Shown: positions 8,358 through 16,872, numbered from the stretch's first letter. The stretch is DNA of 45,791 nt from Phycisphaerales bacterium (GCA_030054025.1 JASGCQ010000009.1:1-45791), one strand, 5' to 3'. The notes: generated from the letters alone by a model not told the origin. Made by a program: numbers and translations.

Positions 8358-9365
8358 ATGAAAATACTAGCCCCAATATCAGCCTCTATAATCCTATTAT
8401 TTATTGCTCAAACTCTAAGTGCACAGGTTGTCAAGAAAATCGTAGTAGAACATTTTACAAATACTAATTGTAGTGTTTGCGGATCTCGAAATCCAAGTTT
8501 TTATACTAACCTGACAAGTCAGGCTAATTTTGTGCATTTAGCGGTACACCCAAGTGCGCCGTACAGTGATTGTAAATTGTCCTTGCAAAATTCTTTAGCT
8601 AATGATGAGCGTACAAAATATTATGGGGTATATGGCAGCACGCCCCGACTCGTGATTAATGGAGCAGTAATTTCCTCTTCAGCAAGCTATTCGGATTCTA
8701 TATTATTTACTCCATACAAATCTCTATTGTCGCCCGCAACTATTCGTATTGTGCAGAAAAAATTTGCTGCGGATTCAATCCGTTCTTCAGTGATTATCAA
8801 AACAGAAGCAACTCATTCGTTGGGTAGCCTTTCCTTATTTGTCGCTTTGGCGGAAGATACCGTTTTCTATATCGGCAGGAACGGAGAAACGAAACATTTT
8901 GATGTATTTAGAAAATCTTTGACAGCAACTATTGGCAATTCATTTACCCTTCCTGCCAAGGTTGGAGACTCTGTTGTTCTTAGCTTTTCTTCTGATATCA
9001 ATAGTATTTGGGATTTTAATAGAATCTATACGATGGCTATTTTACAAGAAACAAGCACAAAAAGTTTGGTTCAAGCTGAAGTGTCAAATGCCAAAGATGG
9101 ATTGGGTACAACGGCTATTCGGAGTTTCTCCCAATTAAAAGCATCAATTTATCCCAACCCTTCTGATGAAATAATTACTATTCGTATGGAAGACGATAAG
9201 GAGTCTGTCATTTCTCTATTGGACATGAACGGTAAACTCCTTCGTCAGTATCATAAAGTAATAGCTGAGATAAACATCAATATTGCAGCATTGCAGCCTG
9301 CCATATATTTTATTCAGATTAAAAATGATAAAGGCTCATTTGTACAACAATTTATAAAACAATAA
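8358..9365 (+). CDS. Omp28-like secreted protein with CxxC site and T9SS sorting domain
   Basis: The 335-residue product has a cleavable signal peptide (ending LSAQ, about residue 23). A thioredoxin-like start follows, EHFTNTNCSVCGSRN, with a CxxC pair at Cys38/Cys41 as seen in Omp28-related Bacteroidota proteins. The last 75 residues or so form a type A T9SS C-terminal domain: IYPNPSDE, then LLDMNGKLL, then YFIQIKNDKGSFVQQFIKQ. It should be carried through the outer membrane and be released or attached to the surface. It is the first gene of the operon, 24 bp before the YHS gene. The redox role is an inference from the CxxC motif alone. Confidence 0.85.
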   Translation: MKILAPISASIILLFIAQTLSAQVVKKIVVEHFTNTNCSVCGSRNPSFYTNLTSQANFVHLAVHPSAPYSDCKLSLQNSLANDERTKYYGVYGSTPRLVINGAVISSSASYSDSILFTPYKSLLSPATIRIVQKKFAADSIRSSVIIKTEATHSLGSLSLFVALAEDTVFYIGRNGETKHFDVFRKSLTATIGNSFTLPAKVGDSVVLSFSSDINSIWDFNRIYTMAILQETSTKSLVQAEVSNAKDGLGTTAIRSFSQLKASIYPNPSDEIITIRMEDDKESVISLLDMNGKLLRQYHKVIAEININIAALQPAIYFIQIKNDKGSFVQQFIKQ

Positions 9366-9389
9366 TCCAATAACAATAATCAACTTCAA

Positions 9390-9851
9390 ATGAAAAAAAT
9401 ACTTTTGGTGATAGCATTTAATTTGCTATTCATAGTTGTTACAATTGCTCAAACAGCTATTCGTACAAAACAATTCAATGCCGAAAAAGGATTGGCTATT
9501 CAAGGTTACGACCCTGTCGCCTATTTCCTACAGAACAAAGCAATCAAGGGAGAAAAGCAATTTGCTGTCAATGCGGAAGGGATTACCTATTATTTTTCAT
9601 CCGAAGCAAACAAAAATCTTTTCTTAAAGGATTATCGTAAATATGAACCACAGTACGGTGGGTGGTGTGCTTATGCAATGGGAGCAACGGGAGAGAAGGT
9701 AGAGGTGGATCCTAAAACATTCAAAATAAAAGACTCCAAACTGTATCTTTTTTATCATAGCTGGACGAACAATACATTGCCCAAGTGGAATACAGATGAG
9801 CAAAGTCTTAAAACAAAAGCAGATAAAAATTGGCTAAGTATTTTTCATTAA
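9390..9851 (+). CDS. Exported YHS-domain protein
   Basis: The 153-residue protein has a signal peptide (MKKILLVIAF..., cleavage near TIAQ) and then a YHS domain. Recognisable parts are IQGYDPVAYF, the FSSEANKNLFLKDYRKYEPQYGGWCAYAM core and a terminal FYHSWTNN stretch. YHS domains are linked to metal (copper or heavy metal) handling and are often found alone in exported Bacteroidota proteins. A single cysteine in GGWCAYA and the nearby histidine could bind a metal. It lies 20 bp before the DoxX gene in the same operon. Confidence 0.85.
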   Translation: MKKILLVIAFNLLFIVVTIAQTAIRTKQFNAEKGLAIQGYDPVAYFLQNKAIKGEKQFAVNAEGITYYFSSEANKNLFLKDYRKYEPQYGGWCAYAMGATGEKVEVDPKTFKIKDSKLYLFYHSWTNNTLPKWNTDEQSLKTKADKNWLSIFH

Positions 9852-9871
9852 TTCATCAAAAAATTTTCGGT

Positions 9872-10279
9872 ATGACAATCAAAAAAATATTCTCTTTATT
9901 GTGTCGAGTACTTGCTGCATTGATACTCTTGCAAACACTGTTCTTCAAATTTACGGCAGATCCCGAATCTGTGGAGCTATTTACGAAACTTGGAGTAGAG
10001 CCATGGGGGCGTATTGGCACAGGTATAATTGAGTTGATCACAGGAATATTATTACTGATTCCTGCCACCGCATTCCTCGGTGCATTCTTGGGCATGGGGG
10101 TAATGGCAGGAGCAATACTGTCGCACTTAACCGTGATTGGTATAGAATCCCAAAGTGATGGAGGCCAATTATTTTTTATGGCGATACTGGTTTTTGTTTT
10201 ATGTATTGTAATTCAATTTTTATATCTACAACAAGGAAAAGCACTATTAAATCGTTTTTTTCGAAAAAATAAACTATGA
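9872..10279 (+). CDS. DoxX-family membrane protein
   Basis: This 135-residue protein has four predicted membrane helices. It opens with LCRVLAALILLQTLFFKF and includes GIIELITGILLLIPA and a long C-terminal helix, a pattern typical of DoxX/DoxD-like proteins. The family is tied to redox or sulfur chemistry in membranes, but the function of this subgroup is not settled. The start is placed at ATG 9872 rather than an in-frame upstream ATG at 9830, which would overlap the end of the YHS gene and lacks a membrane-type N-terminus. Its stop overlaps the next start (ATGA), so translation is probably coupled. Confidence 0.8.
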   Translation: MTIKKIFSLLCRVLAALILLQTLFFKFTADPESVELFTKLGVEPWGRIGTGIIELITGILLLIPATAFLGAFLGMGVMAGAILSHLTVIGIESQSDGGQLFFMAILVFVLCIVIQFLYLQQGKALLNRFFRKNKL

Positions 10280-11190
10280 CTAAAACAATCATTTTTTCAT
10301 TTTCAATCTTATTTAGTCAACAACTTGCTGCGCAAGGTTGTAGTGACGCTGGTTTTTGTACGATTGGAAGTTTTCGCAATCATTCATCAGCACAAAGAGA
10401 CTCCTTGAAACAAAAATTTACAGTTTTATTGGGCAATGGTATAGGCGATGAATGCGTTTATGTTATGACACCCAGTTTTCAATATGATAATCGCTTGACA
10501 GAGCAATGGTCGCTGCAAGCAAAAGTTACTACAAATTTTGCATCCGGAAACTTAGCTAGTTTATCCGGATTGGGAGATCTTTATTTGGCTAGTTCATATA
10601 TGCTCAAAAGCAAAGCTAAATGGAAATATACCCTGACAGCGGCATTTAAGATTCCATTGAACTCGGGCGATTTGAAGGTTAATAGTAAGCCGCTGCCTAT
10701 GTTGTATCAAAGCAGCTTGGGTACCTTTGATTTTATAGGAGGCCTTACGCTCTCTAATAGCCATTGGGTGATTTCTGCCGCCATACAACAGCCATTGACT
10801 GGAGCAAATAAAAATACATTTTTGCCCTCAAAATGGACTGCTACAGAAGCTCAAAAGTATATACCATCGAATGCTTTTAAGCGCAAAACTGATGGGTTAA
10901 TCAAAGCAACCTATCGTTTTAAAAGCGCTAAAAAATGGGATATAAGTGCAGGTGTTTTAGCCATTTATCATTTTGGTAAGGATGCCTATACTGATGCAAC
11001 GGATAAAGTTGTTGAACTTAATGGCTCTGATGGGCTCACCTTAAATGCAACATCAATTTTTTATTATACCATAAACCCTAAAATGTTATTGGGGCTCAGT
11101 GTAGCTGCTCCCTTTGTTGTTAGAGAGATAAGGCCCGATGGCTTAACAAGGGCTTTTGTATTGTCTCCTGAATTTGTATTTAAATTTTAA
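10276..11190 (+). CDS. Outer-membrane beta-barrel-like protein of unknown function
   Basis: The 304-residue product has a signal peptide (cleavage near LAAQ) followed by GCSDAGFCTIGSF with two cysteines, a start I associate with a Bacteroidota-specific family. The body alternates hydrophobic and polar residues in beta-strand style and ends in a strand with terminal phenylalanine (SPEFVFKF), as in outer-membrane barrels. It is ATGA-coupled to the DoxX gene. I do not recognise a substrate. A porin or transporter-like role in the outer membrane is an inference. Confidence 0.7.
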   Translation: MTKTIIFSFSILFSQQLAAQGCSDAGFCTIGSFRNHSSAQRDSLKQKFTVLLGNGIGDECVYVMTPSFQYDNRLTEQWSLQAKVTTNFASGNLASLSGLGDLYLASSYMLKSKAKWKYTLTAAFKIPLNSGDLKVNSKPLPMLYQSSLGTFDFIGGLTLSNSHWVISAAIQQPLTGANKNTFLPSKWTATEAQKYIPSNAFKRKTDGLIKATYRFKSAKKWDISAGVLAIYHFGKDAYTDATDKVVELNGSDGLTLNATSIFYYTINPKMLLGLSVAAPFVVREIRPDGLTRAFVLSPEFVFKF

Positions 11191-11200
11191 AAGAATAAGT

Positions 11201-11695
11201 ATGATTTTTTTGCAATTGACACAACAATTGATGTCTTTAAAAGAACTGTTATCAAAGCTTAGGCATGACCAATACGTTGCTAAAATCAATCACCTTGGCA
11301 ATGCAAGCATAGGGGGGCATACTCGGCATATTATAGAATTATTACAGTGTACAATCAACGGGTATTATACCAGTGAGGTAGATTATTTGAATCGTGTGCG
11401 TGATATTGAGCTGGAGTGCAATTTGAATTTGGCACAAGAGAAATTGGCAAGCATCGCTTCAAATATCCCTCTTGAGGATAAATCGTTACGATTGACTACT
11501 GAAAGAATGGAGGGAATAAGCGCACAGGAAGTGATAAGTACTTACTATAGAGAAATCGTGTATAATGTTGAGCATATCATTCATCATCTTGCTTTGATAA
11601 AGGTAGCTTTGGTAGATATGAATTTGAGTATTGTCGATCATAATTTTGGAATGGCGTATTCAACCTTAAAATACAAAGAACAGCTGATGCAATAA
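11201..11695 (+). CDS. DinB-like four-helix protein
   Basis: The 164-residue product fits the DinB/YfiT-like four-helix bundle. It has a histidine-bearing first part (LGNASIGGHTRHIIE), a central NVEHIIHHLALIK helix with paired histidines, and a late VDHNFGMAYSTLKYKE. The histidines would form the metal site used by thiol-dependent transferases of this superfamily, but no substrate can be assigned. The start is ATG 11201, 10 bp after the previous stop; a longer frame from 11156 would overlap the barrel gene without reason. Confidence 0.7.
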   Translation: MIFLQLTQQLMSLKELLSKLRHDQYVAKINHLGNASIGGHTRHIIELLQCTINGYYTSEVDYLNRVRDIELECNLNLAQEKLASIASNIPLEDKSLRLTTERMEGISAQEVISTYYREIVYNVEHIIHHLALIKVALVDMNLSIVDHNFGMAYSTLKYKEQLMQ

Positions 11696-11704
11696 TTTTC
11701 AAGA

Positions 11705-12445
11705 ATGTGTACCCTAATTTATATCCCAAGCATTACAGGCGCTTATTTCGCTTCTCTAAGAGATGAGAACCCCCAAAGGTTAAAATCAAGTATTCCAGTA
11801 ACGACCGAAAAAAATGGAATGAAATTTTTGTCTCCATTAGACCCTCTTGGTGGTGGTACCTGGATTGGAGTCAATACGAAAAGCTGCGTTATAATTCTTT
11901 TAAATGGAGCGTTTGAAAATCACAAAAGAAAAAGTGATTATTCCAAAAGTAGGGGTTTAATTGTGACAGAACTTTTAGCAACAGAAATGCCTGTTGTAGA
12001 ATGGAGTTTGATGGATTTGGATCATATCGAACCATTTACTTTGCTCGTGTGGACCGAAGAAAAGCTATTTCAATTAGTATGGGATGGCAAAGAAAAGCAT
12101 CGGATTTTAAAAGATCAGAGACAAGCCCATATTTGGTCTTCGTCCACACTATACGACATTGAAGCAAAAACAATCAGAGAAGAATGTTTTCAAAATTGGA
12201 TTGCCATGAATCCTCCTGTATCGAAATTGACTGTCCTCAATTTTTTCAAATCTTTTAACGATAATAAAATTGGATTTATCATGAATCGAAATGGAGTTGT
12301 ACAAACGCTAAGTTATTCGTTTGTTGCATTGCATCATCATAGTGCAGAGATGGACTATTACGATTTTCAGAGCTATACTCATCATCAAAAAAAACTGCAA
12401 TTTTCCTCTTCTCTGCTAAACAATTGTTTCTTGAACCGCCAATAA
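11705..12445 (+). CDS. TANGO2/NRDE-family protein
   Basis: The 246-residue protein begins MCTLIYIP, with Cys2 in the usual position, and continues ASLRDENPQR, where the family usually reads NRDE; here it is LRDE. GGGTWIGVN and the following LLNGAFE agree with the family. TANGO2-like proteins have an Ntn-hydrolase-like fold; the bacterial role is unknown. It lies 9 bp after the DinB-like gene and 12 bp before the ATP-grasp gene. Confidence 0.75.
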   Translation: MCTLIYIPSITGAYFASLRDENPQRLKSSIPVTTEKNGMKFLSPLDPLGGGTWIGVNTKSCVIILLNGAFENHKRKSDYSKSRGLIVTELLATEMPVVEWSLMDLDHIEPFTLLVWTEEKLFQLVWDGKEKHRILKDQRQAHIWSSSTLYDIEAKTIREECFQNWIAMNPPVSKLTVLNFFKSFNDNKIGFIMNRNGVVQTLSYSFVALHHHSAEMDYYDFQSYTHHQKKLQFSSSLLNNCFLNRQ

Positions 12446-12457
12446 TTTGATTGAACT

Positions 12458-13504
12458 ATGAACCTTAATATTAGAATATTTTTCATAAGGATGTTGCATT
12501 GGGAATACTGGCCTATGTGGGTTGTATATTTCCCCTCAAGTTTTTATTATTTGTATTTATCTATTAAGGCAAAATCATTTTTTTTCTTTTCGGCTGCAAA
12601 TCCAACAATAGAAACCGGAGGGATGTTTTTTGAAAGCAAATGGGATGTATTTAAACTCATTCCCAAACAATATTATCCCCAAACCATATTTATTGTGCCA
12701 GAACAAACCGTCGAATCTATTGCCTGCGAATTGAAGACGGTAAATATTCATTTCCCTTTTATCGCAAAGCCCGATAGAGGAGAGCGAGGTTGGGCAGTGA
12801 AAATTATCCATTCAATGGAAGAATTAGAAGAGTACAGGAAAAAAGTAAAAGTTTCTTTTCTTATTCAAGAATTAGTGCAATCGCCATTGGAGTTGAGCAT
12901 TTTTTACTATCGCCATCCATTTAGCCAAACGGGCAAAATAACTTCTGTTACCCTTAAAAAACTATTGACAGTAGTTGGAGATGGGCATTCAACGTTAAGA
13001 GAATTAATTTTAAGAAGTGATAGAGCAACGCTTCAGTTGGCAAAATTGATAAGCAATAATGCGATAGATTTGAATCAAGTATTGAACAATCAAGAAGAAT
13101 TAATACTTGTGCCTTATGGCAATCATGTAAGGGGTGCTATGTTTTTAGATTATACTCATATTGTTGATGAACAATTGGCCAAGACATTTGATACTATCTG
13201 TAAACAGATTGACGGTTTTTATTTTGGAAGGTTTGATTTGCGTTGTACTTCTATTGAAGAACTTAAACAAGGGAAGAATATTTCGATACTTGAATTGAAT
13301 GGTTCTGGTGCAGAGCCAGCTCATATATATCAGCCAAATTTTTCATTTTTTAAGGCACAAGCAGTGATTGCTCGTCATTATAAAATGATGTATGAGGCGG
13401 CAATGGCGAACAAGGGAAGGGGTATTCACTTTATGAGTTTTGATGCAATGAGAGAAACAAAAAAATTAGAAACTGTTTATAAAAAATTAGTACTGGGTAT
13501 ATGA
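12458..13504 (+). CDS. ATP-grasp ligase-like protein (D-Ala-D-Ala ligase superfamily)
   Basis: This 348-residue protein has a hydrophobic N-terminal segment (WEYWPMWVVYFPSSFYYLYL, about 15-34). An ATP-grasp domain follows, with the ATP-binding lysine in FIAKPDRGERG (Lys104), a central acidic GRFDLR (Asp260) and the metal motif ELNGSGAEP (Glu279/Asn281). It should join a carboxylate to an amine or similar nucleophile with ATP. Annotation pipelines may call it D-alanine-D-alanine ligase, but the N-terminal helix and the absence of cell-wall neighbours argue against that role. Its stop overlaps the next start (ATGA). Confidence 0.75.
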   Translation: MNLNIRIFFIRMLHWEYWPMWVVYFPSSFYYLYLSIKAKSFFFFSAANPTIETGGMFFESKWDVFKLIPKQYYPQTIFIVPEQTVESIACELKTVNIHFPFIAKPDRGERGWAVKIIHSMEELEEYRKKVKVSFLIQELVQSPLELSIFYYRHPFSQTGKITSVTLKKLLTVVGDGHSTLRELILRSDRATLQLAKLISNNAIDLNQVLNNQEELILVPYGNHVRGAMFLDYTHIVDEQLAKTFDTICKQIDGFYFGRFDLRCTSIEELKQGKNISILELNGSGAEPAHIYQPNFSFFKAQAVIARHYKMMYEAAMANKGRGIHFMSFDAMRETKKLETVYKKLVLGI

Positions 13505-14079
13505 GTATTATAGGTATTCCAATTGGGTTTTATGGATATTTATTTCCTGGCAATATCAATTTAATGGTGTTGCATCTCTATTCAGAAAAGCGCTATCGGT
13601 TTTTATTATTTATTTTTATATTGGCTGTTTTCTTTGAGAGTAGCTACTGTTTTTTTTCTCTTTATTTTCTCTCTTGTTTTAATACCAATTCATACTGGCT
13701 AACTTATCTCAGGCATTTTGGTTATATCTTGACTTTTCTTATGGGGTTTTGGATGCTCTTCGACAAAAAACATAACTACAAAGATAAAGGCACTATTTAT
13801 CGAGGCTTCATCAGTATTATTATTCATCCTCAGCAAATTCCCTTTTGGTTATTGGTTGGTGTTTTGTTTCAAGATATTATTTTTAAACCATTAAGTTTCG
13901 GGAGCTTGTTGCAATTTGTGCTGTTTAATGCCATAGGCACGCTTTTAATACTGTTGTGTTATGCCTTATTGGGTAAAAAGTTGTTAGATTTTATTAAATT
14001 GAACATCACTCAAATCACTAAAATTATCGGGCTTTCTTATATTTTAATTTCACTTGCGTACCTTCTTAAAACACTATAA
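13501..14079 (+). CDS. LysE-like membrane exporter
   Basis: The 192-residue protein has about six hydrophobic segments and starts with IGIPIGFYGYLFPGNINLMVL, where the PGN-like turn is typical of LysE/RhtB exporters. The IIIHPQQIPFWLLVG stretch in the middle also fits this superfamily. Its overlap with the ATP-grasp gene suggests that it exports the ligase product or a precursor, but this is an inference. Assignment is by pattern only and could be wrong at the family level. Confidence 0.6.
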   Translation: MSIIGIPIGFYGYLFPGNINLMVLHLYSEKRYRFLLFIFILAVFFESSYCFFSLYFLSCFNTNSYWLTYLRHFGYILTFLMGFWMLFDKKHNYKDKGTIYRGFISIIIHPQQIPFWLLVGVLFQDIIFKPLSFGSLLQFVLFNAIGTLLILLCYALLGKKLLDFIKLNITQITKIIGLSYILISLAYLLKTL

Positions 14080-14089
14080 ATTTACAAAC

Positions 14090-15085
14090 ATGATCTACGA
14101 ATTCAATTCGTTTAGAGGCATTAAACATATATTGCTGCTCTATATTACCATGTTCTTAGTGTCGACTAGTAGTAGTTGTATTGCTCAAAACACAGAAAAA
14201 AAATCAAAAAAGATAAGCACACCAACTTCGAACATGAAACTAAATCAATTGACAGACGATGAAAAAAGTGTCATTCTTGCCAAGGGAACTGAACGGGCTT
14301 TTACGGGCGAGTACACCGACAATTTTGAGAAAGGAACTTATTTCTGTAAACAGTGCAATGCTCCTTTATATTATTCCGATGCTAAATTCCATTCCGGTTG
14401 TGGTTGGCCTAGTTTTGATGATGAGATAAAAAATGCGGTTCGCAAAACCCCTGACGCAGACGGTCGTAGAACAGAGATAACTTGCAACAAATGCAGTGCT
14501 CACTTAGGGCATGTCTTTTATGGTGAAGGGCTCACCGAAAAGAATACCAGGCATTGTGTCAATTCTATTTCTATGGTTTTTGTTTCGGCCTCTAAAACGC
14601 CCCAAACATCAAAAGCAATTTTTGCAGGAGGTTGCTTTTGGGGAGTTGAATATTATTTTCAAAATGCGAAAGGAGTTGTCAGTACTCAAGTAGGTTATAC
14701 CGGAGGTAAGAAAGAAAATCCAAGCTATCGAGAAGTATGTAGCCATAGTACAGGGCATTACGAAGCAATTGAGATTACTTATGACCCTAAACAAACAAGC
14801 TACGAAGAATTGACAAAACTTTTTTTTGAAATCCATGATCCCACCCAAGTGGATGGTCAAGGAAATGATATCGGACAGCAATACCTGTCTGTTGTTTTTT
14901 ATCTAAATGAGGAACAAAAAACAATAACATTAAAGCTCATGGATATACTGAATAAAAAGGGTTATAAAGTAGCCACAAAATTATTACCCGCTACCAAATT
15001 TTGGTCCGCAGAAGGGTATCATCAAAATTACTATGAGAAAGAAGGTGGTACGCCCTACTGTCATAGGCGTGTCTCTCGATTTTAA
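14090..15085 (+). CDS. msrBA: Exported bifunctional peptide methionine sulfoxide reductase (MsrB-MsrA fusion)
   Basis: The 331-residue product has a hydrophobic leader with a cysteine near its end (STSSSCIAQN), so it is exported or lipid-anchored. The MsrB domain comes first: zinc pairs in CKQCNAPL and CNKCSAHLG, CGWPSF, and the catalytic Cys156 in RHCVNS. The MsrA domain follows with GGCFWGVE (catalytic Cys182), GYTGG and the C-terminal YHQNYY/CHRR. Together they reduce both stereoisomers of methionine sulfoxide in damaged proteins. The domain order is the reverse of the more familiar A-B fusions but is known. The start at ATG 14090 comes 10 bp after the exporter gene. It ends the operon and its last codons overlap the convergent rfbC. 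Confidence 0.93.
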   Translation: MIYEFNSFRGIKHILLLYITMFLVSTSSSCIAQNTEKKSKKISTPTSNMKLNQLTDDEKSVILAKGTERAFTGEYTDNFEKGTYFCKQCNAPLYYSDAKFHSGCGWPSFDDEIKNAVRKTPDADGRRTEITCNKCSAHLGHVFYGEGLTEKNTRHCVNSISMVFVSASKTPQTSKAIFAGGCFWGVEYYFQNAKGVVSTQVGYTGGKKENPSYREVCSHSTGHYEAIEITYDPKQTSYEELTKLFFEIHDPTQVDGQGNDIGQQYLSVVFYLNEEQKTITLKLMDILNKKGYKVATKLLPATKFWSAEGYHQNYYEKEGGTPYCHRRVSRF

Positions 15086-15090
15086 AATCG
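15077..15090. other. Shared palindrome CGATTTTAAAATCG at a convergent stop overlap
   Basis: The 14-bp palindrome encodes Arg-Phe-stop on both strands, so MsrBA and RfbC both end in Ser-Arg-Phe and their TAA codons overlap by two bases. No separate terminator fits between the two genes. Confidence 0.85.
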
Positions 15091-15633
15091 GCTGTTACAA
15101 TCCATTAACAAAGATTGTATTTTATCTTTGTCAGATACTATCGCATCTGCGAGATTGATTTTCCAATCAATACCAAGGCTGGGGTCATTGTAAAATACCC
15201 CACCTTCATTTTCTTTGCTATAAAAGTTGTCGCATTTATAAAATACTTCGGCACTATCGCTGAGTACCGAATAGCCATGCGCAAAACCTCGGGGAACAAG
15301 GAACTGACGTTTGTTTTCATCACTGAGTTCGATGCCATACCATTGCTTGTAAGTAGCACTATCCTTACGCAAATCAACCACCACATCCCAAATGCTACCT
15401 TGCAGACAACGCAAAAGCTTACTTTGGGCAATTGGCTCGTTTTGATAATGTAGTCCACGCAAGACGTTTTTTACCGATCGGGCTTGGTTGTCTTGTACAA
15501 ATTTGTACTTAAAGCCCGTTTCTTTTTCAAAAACCTGTTCATTAAAGCTCTCAAAAAAATAACCTCTTTCGTCGCCAAAGATGCGCGGCTCAAGGATGAG
15601 TAACCCTTCGAATGGGGTAGTGATAACGTTCAT
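15082..15633 (-). CDS. rfbC: dTDP-4-dehydrorhamnose 3,5-epimerase
   Basis: The 183-residue protein matches RfbC/RmlC over its whole length: PRIFGDERGYFFESF, FVQDNQARS, LRGLHYQ (catalytic base His62), VVDLRKDSATY and PRGFAHGYSVL. It epimerises dTDP-4-keto-6-deoxyglucose at C3 and C5 in the dTDP-L-rhamnose route, though relatives make other 6-deoxy sugars. Its start abuts the stop of the aminotransferase gene, so the two form an operon. Other rml genes (rfbA, B, D) are not in the window, so the final sugar cannot be named. Confidence 0.93.
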   Translation of the reverse strand: MNVITTPFEGLLILEPRIFGDERGYFFESFNEQVFEKETGFKYKFVQDNQARSVKNVLRGLHYQNEPIAQSKLLRCLQGSIWDVVVDLRKDSATYKQWYGIELSDENKRQFLVPRGFAHGYSVLSDSAEVFYKCDNFYSKENEGGVFYNDPSLGIDWKINLADAIVSDKDKIQSLLMDCNSRF

Positions 15634-16773
15634 TTATTTGCTGAGTTGGTCAATAATTTGATTCACGTTTTCCGAAATGTATTGCAATTCGGCTTCTGTA
15701 AGCTCGGTGTGGATGGGTAAAGAAATCACACAGGTATTGAGGAAATCGGTAACTGGTAAATCGTAGGAGGCACCTCCAAATTCTGCCAACATCTTTTGCT
15801 TGTGGCTTGATACCGGATAATAAATCATGGAAGGAATGCCCTTTTCTGCCAATAGCTCTTGCACTTTGTCTCGGTTTACATTCTTTACTTGCAGCGTATA
15901 TTGGTGAAAAACATGCAGGTTATAAGGCGCACGAAACGGAGTAATGATATTCGGGTTGTTTTTAAAAGCATTGTCGTAATAATCGGCAGCCGAACGGCGG
16001 GCATCGCAATAAGCATCCAGCTTGCGCAATTTGATACGCAATAGTGCTGCTTGTATCGAGTCGAGGCGGCTGTTACAACCCACCATATCGTGGTAATAAC
16101 GAACTTTTTGTCCGTGGTTGGCTATCATGGCTAATTTTTCAGCAAGGGCATCATCATTGGTAAACATTGCCCCACCATCACCATAGCAACCCAAATTTTT
16201 AGAAGGAAAAAAGGAGGTGCAACCAATGGTGCCTATTGCTCCTGTTTTCTTTTTGCTGCCATCGGCAAAAGTATAAGTGCCTCCAATAGCTTGTGCATTA
16301 TCTTCGATTATGGGAATGTTTTTTTCTTTTCCCAGTGCTAATAGCGGTTCCATATCTACGCATTGACCATACAGATGAACGGGAATAATTGCTTTTGTTT
16401 TGTCTGTAATGGCATTACGAACTGAATCTAAATTCATCGTAAATGTATCGGCATCTACATCCACAAATACGGGCTTGAGGCGTAGCAAAGCGACCACCTC
16501 TACTGTAGCGATATAGGTAAATGAAGGCGTTATGACCTCGTCGCCCGGTTGCAAGCCCAAAGCCATTAAGGCTATTTGTAGTGCATCAGTACCATTGGCG
16601 CAAGGAATCACGTGTTTTACACCCAAATAGGCAGCTAATTCTGTCGAGAAGTTTTTGACTTCGGGACCGTTGATAAAAGCCGTGCTGCTCAATACATTGA
16701 GTATCGCTTCGTCCACTTCTGATTTGATATTGAGATATTGGCGTTTGAGATCCACCATTTGTAATCCTTGCAT
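15634..16773 (-). CDS. DegT/DnrJ/EryC1/StrS-family aminotransferase
   Basis: The 379-residue protein carries the family pattern for PLP-dependent sugar aminotransferases. CANGTDALQIAL (phosphate binding), IIEDNAQAIGG (Asp158 holding the pyridine nitrogen) and FFPSKNLGCYGDGG (Lys192, the Schiff-base lysine) are all present. It would transfer an amino group to a nucleotide-linked keto sugar in surface polysaccharide synthesis. Its stop codon abuts rfbC. A promoter box lies about 20 nt upstream of the ATG at 16773, and the divergent gene on the other side encodes a flippase-like protein. Confidence 0.92.
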   Translation of the reverse strand: MQGLQMVDLKRQYLNIKSEVDEAILNVLSSTAFINGPEVKNFSTELAAYLGVKHVIPCANGTDALQIALMALGLQPGDEVITPSFTYIATVEVVALLRLKPVFVDVDADTFTMNLDSVRNAITDKTKAIIPVHLYGQCVDMEPLLALGKEKNIPIIEDNAQAIGGTYTFADGSKKKTGAIGTIGCTSFFPSKNLGCYGDGGAMFTNDDALAEKLAMIANHGQKVRYYHDMVGCNSRLDSIQAALLRIKLRKLDAYCDARRSAADYYDNAFKNNPNIITPFRAPYNLHVFHQYTLQVKNVNRDKVQELLAEKGIPSMIYYPVSSHKQKMLAEFGGASYDLPVTDFLNTCVISLPIHTELTEAELQYISENVNQIIDQLSK

Positions 16774-16792
16774 AAGTATCTTTTTCGGACTG

Positions 16793-16800
16793 CAAACTTA
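16793..16800 (-). promoter_or_regulatory. Bacteroidota -7 box (TAAGTTTG) for the aminotransferase-rfbC operon
   Basis: Exact TAnnTTTG on the minus strand, 19 nt before the ATG at 16773. A TTGG-type -33 element lies about 23 bp upstream. Confidence 0.6.
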
Positions 16801-16864
16801 AATCTTAGCACCCATATATCAACCAATTTGTACAAATTATCGCTTAATAGTTTTATTTTTTCTG

Positions 16865-16872
16865 TACGTTTG
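16865..16872 (+). promoter_or_regulatory. Bacteroidota -7 box (TACGTTTG) for the flippase-like gene
   Basis: Exact TAnnTTTG, 20 nt before the TTG start at 16893. The -33 element is not clear. Confidence 0.5.

Noticed and set aside
12458..13504. Naming the ATP-grasp protein as cell-wall D-Ala-D-Ala ligase (ddl)
   Set aside because: It has a hydrophobic N-terminal segment and no peptidoglycan neighbours, so the name would imply a function the sequence does not support.
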